Positions 1 to 5,272 of a DNA stretch of 5,503 nt are shown piece after piece (position 1 is the stretch's first letter; each line of letters begins with the position of its first letter). Where the stretch lies: positions 1 to 5,503 of the forward strand of contig JASLMY010000290.1 of the NCBI GenBank assembly GCA_030746295.1, given 5' to 3'. The position numbers were made by a program, and so were the translations under genes. The notes below the pieces were generated by a model. The model made no database searches, had not been told where the DNA came from, and saw nothing but the letters and a program-made list of their open reading frames with translations. Source of the DNA: Alphaproteobacteria bacterium (GTDB lineage: Bacteria > Pseudomonadota > Alphaproteobacteria > GCA-2731375).

Positions 1-72
1 CGCCAGCATGAAGAGCAATATCCCGAGCTGGAGGCCGTTCAGGACCTGGATGATGAGGAGAGCCCAATCCAT
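1..72 (-). CDS. Branched-chain-type ABC transporter permease, LivH-like (N-terminal fragment)
   Basis: Only the first 24 codons are in the window; the gene continues past the left edge. The reading is a short MDWA start followed by a hydrophobic stretch with QVLNGLQLGILLFMLA. An N-terminal 'LNGLQLG' helix of this kind is typical of LivH-type inner-membrane permeases of the branched-chain amino acid / amide / aromatic acid ABC importers. Its place directly downstream of a matching substrate-binding protein, on the same strand, supports the call. I chose the ATG ending at position 72, which has a GGGAG at 84-88 with a rather long 11-base spacer. An in-frame ATG at 88-90 would add six residues (MGVFRA) but has no visible ribosome binding site. 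The family is fairly sure; the transported substrate cannot be told from this fragment. Confidence 0.8.
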   Translation of the reverse strand, partial: MDWALLIIQVLNGLQLGILLFMLA

Positions 73-110
73 CGCCCGGAACACTCCCATCCGACGCCCG
101 GCAAGAAAGC

Positions 111-135
111 GGCGAGGGCGTCAGATGCCCTCGCC
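111..135 (-). terminator. GC-rich hairpin between binding-protein and permease genes
   Basis: Positions 111-119 and 127-135 form a perfect 9-bp inverted repeat (ggcgagggc / gccctcgcc) around a 7-base loop. It starts 23 bases beyond the stop codon of the binding-protein gene. In the transcript the stem is followed by GCUUUCUUGCC, which is only weakly U-rich, so a complete intrinsic terminator is unlikely. In ABC importer operons, a stem after the binding-protein gene often protects the 3' end of its message or partly terminates transcription, so that more binding protein than permease is made. That role is inferred here; the repeat itself is read directly. Confidence 0.5.
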
Positions 136-158
136 ACCCGATCGATAACCAGGTCCGC

Positions 159-1343
159 CTAGAACTTGCAGTCCTTGGCGTAGACGTCTTGGTGCATCTC
201 GTAGACCTTGCTGACAATCTTGGTCGTCCAGCGGCCCGCGCCGTCGATCGCCGCAATCCGCAGATAGAAGTCTTGAATCGGGAAGTGGTTGGGACCCATA
301 TTGAATTTGCCGCGGACCGACGGAAAATCAGCCTTCTCCATCGCCGCCCGCATGCCGTCCATGTCGCCGATGTGGCCGTCGACGGCCTCGACGGCGCTCT
401 TGATGAAGAACATGGTGTCATAGCTCTGGGCCGCGTAGAAGGACGGATAGCGGCCGTACTTCTTCAGGAACGCGGAGACGAACTTCCTGTTTTGCGGCGT
501 GCCCATGTCGGGCGACCAGAACTGGGTCATCAGCGAGCCCAGCACGCCCTTCATGCCGGCCTTCTGGAACTTCGGCAGGCTGAGCGCATCCACCGTGTAG
601 ACCGAATAGAGCGGCATCGATTTGTCGAGCCCGGCCTGCGTGTACTGCTTGATGAAGGCACCGCCGGCCTTGCCCGGATAGAAGACGAAGATCGCCTCCG
701 CGCCCGAGGCCTTCGCTTTCGCGAGCTCGGCCGAGAAGTCGAGCTGGGCGTCCTTGCCCCACTTCGTCATGTCCTTGCCCTTGATCTCGCCTTTGAAGGT
801 GCGCTCGACGCCGGCAGCCATGTTCTTACCCGCGGCGTAGTTGGGCGCCATGATGTAGATCGACTTCACGCCCCGCTGGTTCAGGACCTCGCCCAACGCC
901 ATCGGCGTCTGGTCGTTCTGCCAGGAGATGTTGAAGAAGTTCTTGTGGCAGAGCTTGCCGGCGAGCTGCGAGGGTCCGGCGTTGGCGCTGATCAGGAACT
1001 TGCCGCCGTCGAGCGCCGACTTCCTGGAAGCCAGAAGCACATGCGACCAGATGAAGCCGGTGACGAAATGCACGTCGGTCTGCTTGACCAGCTTATCGGT
1101 CTTCTGCTTGCCGATATCGGGCTTGAAGCCGTCGTCCTCGTAGCTGATCTCTACGTCCAGGCCGGCCATCTTGCCGCCGATGTGCTCGTAGGCCAGGTCG
1201 AAGGCATCCTTCATGTCGTTGCCGATGACGGCGGCTGGCGTCGTCAGCGTGGTGACGAAACCGATCTTCACCTTCTCCGCGCTTGCCGCCGGCGTCGCCG
1301 TCAAGGCAATCGCAGCGGCGAGGCCGATGAGTGTTTTCTGCAT
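159..1343 (-). CDS. ABC transporter substrate-binding protein, type 1 periplasmic (LivK/Nba-like)
   Basis: This 394-residue secreted protein is the solute receptor of a branched-chain-type ABC importer and should act in the periplasm. A signal peptide is clear: MQKT, a hydrophobic run to about residue 17, then PAASA with cleavage expected after A22. The mature protein opens with VKIGFVTTLTTPAAVIG, the first strand and ligand-contact loop of type 1 periplasmic binding proteins. Later family-like blocks are FVTGFIWS (93-100), SANAGPSQLAGK (119-130), NISWQNDQ (138-145), SIYIMAPNYAAGK (161-173) and AAQSYDT (304-310). The overall look recalls binding proteins annotated for aromatic acids (Nba-like) rather than classical LivJ, but the ligand is not proven. 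Two cysteines remain in the mature protein (C132 and C392). An in-frame GTG two codons upstream (1347-1349) sits too close to the ribosome binding site, so the ATG at 1341-1343 is preferred. The permease fragment lies downstream on the same strand. Confidence 0.95.
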   Translation of the reverse strand: MQKTLIGLAAAIALTATPAASAEKVKIGFVTTLTTPAAVIGNDMKDAFDLAYEHIGGKMAGLDVEISYEDDGFKPDIGKQKTDKLVKQTDVHFVTGFIWSHVLLASRKSALDGGKFLISANAGPSQLAGKLCHKNFFNISWQNDQTPMALGEVLNQRGVKSIYIMAPNYAAGKNMAAGVERTFKGEIKGKDMTKWGKDAQLDFSAELAKAKASGAEAIFVFYPGKAGGAFIKQYTQAGLDKSMPLYSVYTVDALSLPKFQKAGMKGVLGSLMTQFWSPDMGTPQNRKFVSAFLKKYGRYPSFYAAQSYDTMFFIKSAVEAVDGHIGDMDGMRAAMEKADFPSVRGKFNMGPNHFPIQDFYLRIAAIDGAGRWTTKIVSKVYEMHQDVYAKDCKF

Positions 1344-1350
1344 TTGCACG

Positions 1351-1358
1351 TCCTCCCT
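1351..1358 (-). promoter_or_regulatory. Ribosome binding site of the substrate-binding protein
   Basis: Read on the minus strand, this is AGGGAGGA, a strong match to the anti-Shine-Dalgarno sequence. It lies 7 bases before the ATG at 1341-1343 but only 1 base before the alternative GTG at 1347-1349. The spacing decides the start in favour of the ATG and gives a 394-residue rather than a 396-residue protein. Confidence 0.8.
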
Positions 1359-1363
1359 GTTGC

Positions 1364-1381
1364 CGGCGCGACGTCGCGCCG
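1364..1381. repeat. Perfect 18-bp palindrome in the importer leader
   Basis: The bases CGGCGCGACGTCGCGCCG read the same on both strands with no mismatch; the symmetry stops at 1363/1382. The site lies 5 bases upstream of the ribosome binding site of the binding-protein gene and, if the promoter proposed at 1398-1425 is right, just downstream of the transcription start. As DNA it could be an operator for a dimeric repressor. As RNA only about a 7-bp stem with a 4-base loop could form (outer arms pairing), next to the ribosome binding site. The palindrome is seen directly; the role is inferred. Confidence 0.6.
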
Positions 1382-1397
1382 TGCGAACGTTGCGTCG

Positions 1398-1425
1398 ATA
1401 TTAGCGAAAGCCGCTGCATGGACAA
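1398..1425 (-). promoter_or_regulatory. Candidate sigma70-type promoter for the importer operon
   Basis: On the minus strand there is a -35-like TTGTCC (1420-1425), a 16-base spacer and a -10-like TAATAT (1398-1403). Each hexamer matches its consensus at four of six positions, and this is the most AT-rich spot in an otherwise GC-rich gap. Transcription would start near 1390 and give a leader of about 45-50 bases that contains the 18-bp palindrome. No comparably good promoter was found for the plus-strand gene starting at 1536. This is pattern matching only. Confidence 0.35.
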
Positions 1426-1535
1426 AGGGGTGTGCGATCTCGGCTGGCGTGGGGGCATTTGCGTCACCGCTCGCGATCGGCTTGGATAGGGCCAATCCCC
1501 GCCGTCCGGCGGACCGTCAAGTCGAGGGAGGAACG

Positions 1536-2324
1536 ATGAGCGATCTCAAGGAGTGGGTCGGCGTAGTCACGGGCTCGGCCACCGGTATCGGTGCCGCCAC
1601 GGCACGGATGCTGGCGGCGCGGGGTGCCCGGGTCGTCGTCAACTACACCCGCAGCGAGGCCGAGGCGAACGAGACCGCCGAGGCTTGCCGTGCGGCCGGC
1701 GGCGAGGCCGTGCTCTGCCAGGCCAATGTCGCCGAGGATGCCGACTGCCGGCGCCTGGCGGAGACGGCGTTGGAGCACTGGGGCCGGATCGACGGCCTGG
1801 TCAACAACGCCGGCACCACCAAGATCGTGCCGCATGACGACTTGGACGGGCTCTCGGCCGAGGATTTCCAGCGGATCTACGCCGTCAACGTCGTCGGCCC
1901 CTTCCAGATGACCCGCGCCGTGACGCCGACAATGAAGGCGCAAGGCGCCGGCTCGATCGTCAACATCTCCTCGATCGCCGGCGTCGCCGGCATCGGCAGC
2001 TCGGTCGCCTATGCCGCCTCCAAGGGCGCGCTCAATACCATGACGCTTTCGCTCGCCCGCGCGCTCGGGCCGGAGATCCGGGTCAACACGGTCTGCCCGG
2101 GCTTCGTGCAGGGCCGCTGGCAGCAGCAGTGGCTGGGCGATGCCGGCTATGCCGAGCGGCTGAAGAGCGAGGAGGCGACGACGCCCTTGGGCCGCGCCGG
2201 CAGCCCCGACGACATGGCCGAGGTGGCGCTGATGTTCCTGTTGAGCTGCCACAACGTCACCGGCGAGGTGATTATGAGCGACAGCGGCCGCCACCTCGAC
2301 TTCACCACCGCCAAGGCGCGTTAG
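1536..2324 (+). CDS. Classical short-chain dehydrogenase/reductase (FabG-like SDR oxidoreductase)
   Basis: This 262-residue cytoplasmic NAD(P)-dependent oxidoreductase is of the usual length for classical SDRs and should interconvert an alcohol and a ketone. The Rossmann glycine motif TGSATGIG is at residues 12-19. NNAG is at 90-93, the active-site asparagine is N118 in NVVG, the catalytic serine is S146, and YAASK gives Y159 and K163. The PG motif after the sixth strand is at 188-189. R39 just after the second strand hints at NADP(H) preference, which is an inference. The usual C-terminal 'DGG' reads DSG (249-251) here. The start is fixed by GGGAGG at 1526-1531, 4 bases before the ATG. It is divergent from the importer genes, and its stop overlaps the stop of the opposing gene. 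The substrate cannot be assigned: FabG-like SDRs range from fatty-acid to sugar and aromatic alcohol reductases. Confidence 0.95.
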   Translation: MSDLKEWVGVVTGSATGIGAATARMLAARGARVVVNYTRSEAEANETAEACRAAGGEAVLCQANVAEDADCRRLAETALEHWGRIDGLVNNAGTTKIVPHDDLDGLSAEDFQRIYAVNVVGPFQMTRAVTPTMKAQGAGSIVNISSIAGVAGIGSSVAYAASKGALNTMTLSLARALGPEIRVNTVCPGFVQGRWQQQWLGDAGYAERLKSEEATTPLGRAGSPDDMAEVALMFLLSCHNVTGEVIMSDSGRHLDFTTAKAR

Positions 2325-3268
2325 GAGGCCTGAACCGCGGCCACGATTTCGTCGATCATGCGGCCAAGATCGTGGGTCGGCCGCCAGCCCCATTCCTCCT
2401 GCGCCCGGCTGTCGTCCAAGGGGCGGACGATGTCGGCCACCAGCGGTTGGATTTCCGGGTTCGGCTCGAAGTCGATCCGGGCCCCAGGCACTTTGGCCTT
2501 GACCGCGGCGGCCAGCTCGCCGGCGCTGGGCGTCGGCTTGGCGCCGTCGACGATGTAGTTGACGGCCCGGATCTGTTGCAGCGGCGCCGCGGCCAGTTGC
2601 ACCGTCGCCGCCGCCGCCTCGGTGATGTACATGATCGGGATCCGGGTCTCGGGCGCCACCCAGATGGTGAACGGCTTGCCGCGGGCACATTCCTCGATGA
2701 CCCAGGAGGTGTATTGCGCCACGCCCGGGTTGCTGACGCCGGGGCCGACCACCGAGGGATAGCGGATGCCGCGGAAGTCGAGGCCGTACTTCCGCTTGTA
2801 GAAGAGACCCATGTGCTCGCCGAAGACCTTGGTGGCGCCGTAGAAGAGGTGCGGGCGCTGGATCGTGGCATCGTCGATGGCACCGTCTGGCATGTCGTGG
2901 CCGTAGGTCCCGACGGAGCTGGAGAAGATCACCTGGCGGACCTCGAAGAGGCGTGCCGCCTCGAGGACGTGGAAGGTGCCCATGGCGTTCGACTGGATGG
3001 CACTCGCCGGGTCAGCATCGGACGGCACCGACAGCATCGCGCCCAGGTGGTAGATGCGCTCAGGCCCGGTCGTCTTCACCGCGTCGAGGACGTGGCTGTA
3101 GGTGCCGAGATCGCCGGCAAGGGCCGTCACCCGGCCGGCGAGGTCGCCGAGGCGCTCAGGGGAAGGGTTGCGGCTGAAGACGGCGACGTCCTTCTCGCCC
3201 TGGTCGAGGAGCATGCGGGCGACCTCGATGCCGACGAAGCCGGCGCCGCCGGTGATCAATGTAGCCAT
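2321..3268 (-). CDS. Extended SDR: NAD(P)-dependent epimerase/dehydratase, threonine-dehydrogenase-like
   Basis: The 315-residue protein is a cytoplasmic extended SDR. The N-terminal Rossmann motif TGGAGFVG is at residues 6-13, and AGDL (51-54) is the adenine-contact strand end. FSSSVGTYG (115-123) supplies the catalytic serine, probably S118. YGATK gives Y143 and K147, with the 25-residue Ser-Tyr spacing seen in GalE. Several C-terminal features, RYPSVVGPG (169-177), ETRIPIMYITEA (207-218) and the DDSRAQEEWGWRP block (285-297), resemble the short-chain L-threonine 3-dehydrogenase branch more than sugar-nucleotide epimerases. That is family recognition by eye, and the true substrate is open. 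R33 after strand two may favour NADP. The start ATG (3266-3268) is preceded by AAGGA at 3277-3281 with an 8-base spacer. It is the last gene of the minus-strand run, 69 bases after the transporter gene, and its TAA overlaps the TAG of the convergent SDR. Confidence 0.9.
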   Translation of the reverse strand: MATLITGGAGFVGIEVARMLLDQGEKDVAVFSRNPSPERLGDLAGRVTALAGDLGTYSHVLDAVKTTGPERIYHLGAMLSVPSDADPASAIQSNAMGTFHVLEAARLFEVRQVIFSSSVGTYGHDMPDGAIDDATIQRPHLFYGATKVFGEHMGLFYKRKYGLDFRGIRYPSVVGPGVSNPGVAQYTSWVIEECARGKPFTIWVAPETRIPIMYITEAAAATVQLAAAPLQQIRAVNYIVDGAKPTPSAGELAAAVKAKVPGARIDFEPNPEIQPLVADIVRPLDDSRAQEEWGWRPTHDLGRMIDEIVAAVQAS

Positions 3269-3323
3269 CTCGCCCGTCCTTCGGCTCGGTTGACGCTGGC
3301 TCAGTTTGGCGCATTCGGACGGG

Positions 3324-3339
3324 AGCGTCGACCGACGCT
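3324..3339. repeat. Inverted repeat overlapping the MFS stop codon
   Basis: The bases AGCGTCG (3324-3330) and CGACGCT (3333-3339) are perfect reverse complements separated by two bases. In RNA this would make a stem of about 6 bp with a 4-base loop, overlapping the last two bases of the stop codon at 3338-3340. It is not followed by a U-run, so it is not an intrinsic terminator. It could stabilise or mark the message between the transporter and epimerase genes, or be chance in GC-rich DNA. Confidence 0.3.
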
Positions 3340-4534
3340 ATCTGCGGCCGCGGTAGGTCTCGGGCGCCAGCTTGGCGAAAGCCAGGCCGACGACGATCAG
3401 CAACGTCGCCGCGACCACCAAGGCGCTCTCGGGGCTGACGACGTCGACGACCAGGCCCAGCGCGATCGGCCCAATGACGTAGCCGAAATCGCCGATCATG
3501 CGGAAGCTGCTCATGGCCGCGGCATTCATCCCCGCCGGTGCCGAGTCGGCGGCGTAGGCGGCGGGGGCGGCGCCGCCGATCGAGGAAGCAACGCCCCACA
3601 GCACGCAGGCGACCGTGAACCAGAGGTAGGAGGGGGCGACGCAGAACAGCAGTAGCGAGGCGCCAGAGATCACGGTGGCCGGCACGATAACCGCCTTGCG
3701 GCCGAAGTGGTCCACCAGCATGCCGGCGGGGTAGGCAACCAGCAGCCCCAGCACGCTGCCGAGCGCCAGGCCGATGCCGATCTCGGTGACCGAGAGGGCG
3801 AGGCGCACGCTGCCGAGGACGGGAACGATGTTGAAGAGGGCACCGGTACGCGCGACCGCGTTCATCAAAGAGATGATGCTGACGAGGACGAAGCCCAGCT
3901 GCTCGGTGAGGAGGCGTAGCTGGTCGATGAAGGCGGGGCGCTCGCGCCGCCCGCGCGCCGCACCGCCATGGGCCAGGTCGCGGCTCTCGGCGACCGTGAA
4001 CCAGGCCAGTGTCGCGACCAGCAGGTTGGCGACGCCGTAGGTCCAGAACGGGGCCGCCAAGCCAAAATGGTCGGCCAGCAGTCCGCCGGGAAAGGGGCCG
4101 ACGCCGACTGCGAACAGGAATACCCCCTGATAGATCGCCATCGTCCGGCCCCGCTCGGCGGGACGCGTGATGTCGGCCAGCACCACCTGTCCCGTGGTCA
4201 GGACCAGGCCGGCGCCGGCTCCGGCGACGAAGCGGGCGATGATGAACTCCGGATAGCCGTCGGCCGCCGCGCACCAGAAATTGCCGAGCGCCGAGACCAG
4301 GCCGCCCAGCGCCAACGTCGGCCGCCGGCCGAGGCGGTCGGAGAGCTGCCCTGACGGCACGGCGATGACGAAACGCGCCAGGCCATAGACTGCGATCGCC
4401 AGGCCGATCGCCGACGCCGAGACGCCGAACGATTTGGCGTAGAGCGGCAGCGAGGGCACGACACCACCGAAGCCGAGCTGGTTGACGGCGACCAGCACGC
4501 ACATCCAGATGAGAACCCGCCGCTCGAGAGACAT
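3338..4534 (-). CDS. MFS transporter, 12-segment drug:H+ antiporter type (DHA1-like)
   Basis: This 398-residue inner-membrane protein has the length and hydrophobic pattern of a 12-helix major facilitator: six helices up to about residue 182, a charged cytoplasmic loop (183-212), then six more to about 390. Motif A, GQLSDRLGRR, is at 62-71 in the loop between helices 2 and 3, and a second copy, GMLVDHFGRK, is at 271-280. R101 in RFVAGAGAG matches motif B of helix 4. GVGPFPGG (144-151) matches the helix-5 'antiporter' motif C. Together these point to proton-driven export of a small molecule; the cargo is unknown. No convincing ribosome binding site precedes the ATG (4532-4534), and no other start codon lies in frame over the preceding 34 bases, so translation may depend on coupling to the nitroreductase gene just upstream. 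An alternative role is uptake of a metabolite, since the motifs do not fully fix direction. Confidence 0.93.
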   Translation of the reverse strand: MSLERRVLIWMCVLVAVNQLGFGGVVPSLPLYAKSFGVSASAIGLAIAVYGLARFVIAVPSGQLSDRLGRRPTLALGGLVSALGNFWCAAADGYPEFIIARFVAGAGAGLVLTTGQVVLADITRPAERGRTMAIYQGVFLFAVGVGPFPGGLLADHFGLAAPFWTYGVANLLVATLAWFTVAESRDLAHGGAARGRRERPAFIDQLRLLTEQLGFVLVSIISLMNAVARTGALFNIVPVLGSVRLALSVTEIGIGLALGSVLGLLVAYPAGMLVDHFGRKAVIVPATVISGASLLLFCVAPSYLWFTVACVLWGVASSIGGAAPAAYAADSAPAGMNAAAMSSFRMIGDFGYVIGPIALGLVVDVVSPESALVVAATLLIVVGLAFAKLAPETYRGRR

Positions 4535-4568
4535 GGGTGTCGGGCCGCTCGAGCTCGCGCGGTCGGGC

Positions 4569-5237
4569 TCAGCCAGCGGTGAAGGCCTCGCCGTCGAAGC
4601 GCTCGCGGTGGGCGATCTCCTCGACCGAGCGGCGGCGGAGCTTGGTCAGCTGCTTCACCGGGCGGCCGACCGGAACCACGGCCGAGACCGCGTGGTCGTC
4701 CGGGATGCCCAAGAGTGCCTTCAACTCCGGCTCCTGGGCAATGGCGAGCGTGGTGATCGTGCCGCCGAAGCCGGCCTGCCGAACGCCCAGCAGCACGTTC
4801 CAGACGAAGGGATAAATCGAGGCGCCGCTGATCACGCCGACCCGGTCCAAGTCCTGGTCCATAGAGGCCACGAGCTTCAAGTCGACGACGAAGACCAACA
4901 CCACCGAGGCCTCGCGCACCGGCTCCGTCAGCCGGCCGGGCGCCTTCGTCGCCGCGATCGCCTCGGCCGTCACCTTGGTCGGCAGCACCGCGTTCCAGGG
5001 GCTCTCGCCGGCCTTGGACTGGGCGACGTAGCGCTTTGCCGCAGGTGCGGCCAGCTCGGCCAGCCGATCGCGGGTCGCCTGGTCACGAACCACGACGACG
5101 TGGTTGCCCTGGCGGTTGCCGCCGCTCGGCGCGAAGCGCGCGTTCTCGAGGATCTCGTAAAGAACTTCGTCGGAGATCTCCTCGCCGGTGTAGTCGCGGG
5201 CCGCGAAGGTCGTCCGCATGGCGTCGTAGAGTTCCAT
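4569..5237 (-). CDS. Nitroreductase-family FMN-dependent oxidoreductase
   Basis: The 222-residue protein is of normal length for the nitroreductase superfamily, which are dimeric FMN enzymes that use NAD(P)H to reduce nitro groups, quinones, enones or other acceptors. Visible blocks are the N-terminal RTTFAARDYT (8-17), the FMN-contacting APSGGNRQG (36-44), the mid-protein helix GASIYPFVWNVLLGVRQAGFGG (split: GAS at 138-140, FVWNVLL at 144-150, GFGG at 156-159), LGIPDD (176-181) and the late VVPVGRP (187-193) strand. The first block has F11 where many members have arginine. The ATG (5235-5237) follows a strong AAGAGGGAGG (5245-5254) with a 7-base spacer. It lies 35 bases downstream of the VOC gene and 34 bases upstream of the MFS gene, so co-transcription is likely. 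The physiological acceptor is unknown, and a dehalogenase- or enone-reductase-like role is equally possible. Confidence 0.92.
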   Translation of the reverse strand: MELYDAMRTTFAARDYTGEEISDEVLYEILENARFAPSGGNRQGNHVVVVRDQATRDRLAELAAPAAKRYVAQSKAGESPWNAVLPTKVTAEAIAATKAPGRLTEPVREASVVLVFVVDLKLVASMDQDLDRVGVISGASIYPFVWNVLLGVRQAGFGGTITTLAIAQEPELKALLGIPDDHAVSAVVPVGRPVKQLTKLRRRSVEEIAHRERFDGEAFTAG

Positions 5238-5272
5238 GGCGCTGCCTCCCTCTTCGTTCTTGGTGGCGCGGC

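Noticed and set aside
159..161. Idea that the importer plus the nitroreductase unit forms a 2-nitrobenzoate degradation cluster.
   Set aside because: The resemblance of the binding protein to that group is only by eye. The nitroreductase belongs to a different transcription unit, and no ring-cleavage or hydroxylaminobenzoate mutase gene is visible.
1455..1462. The 8-mer GCATTTGC occurs here and again at 1340-1347, on either side of the divergent gap.
   Set aside because: It is too short to call a repeat or operator pair, and one copy lies over the start codon of the binding-protein gene, so chance is the simpler reading.
1459..1490. Possible promoter for the plus-strand SDR (TTGCGT followed by GATAGG).
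   Set aside because: The spacer is about 20 bases and the -10-like element is a poor match, so it is not better than random in this region.
189..1535. Long plus-strand open frame antisense to the binding-protein gene, in frame with the SDR, which would give a 711-residue fusion.
   Set aside because: The upstream part has arginine/valine/leucine-rich, low-complexity composition typical of a GC-rich antisense shadow. The SDR has its own strong ribosome binding site and ATG at 1536, and the minus strand encodes a clear binding protein with a signal peptide.
1464..2690. Minus-strand open frame of about 408 codons across the SDR gene and the end of the epimerase gene.
   Set aside because: It shows no family motif and crosses two well-supported genes in other frames; its composition is that of a GC-rich shadow.
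2129..3655. Plus-strand open frame of about 508 codons opposite the epimerase and the end of the MFS gene.
   Set aside because: Composition is dominated by Arg, Asp, Gly, Ala and His with no recognisable domain or ribosome binding site. The opposite strand carries complete catalytic motifs.
3156..4502. Minus-strand open frame of about 448 codons overlapping the MFS gene in another frame.
   Set aside because: It is arginine- and proline-rich without motifs, whereas the other minus-strand frame gives a textbook 12-helix transporter with motifs A, B and C.
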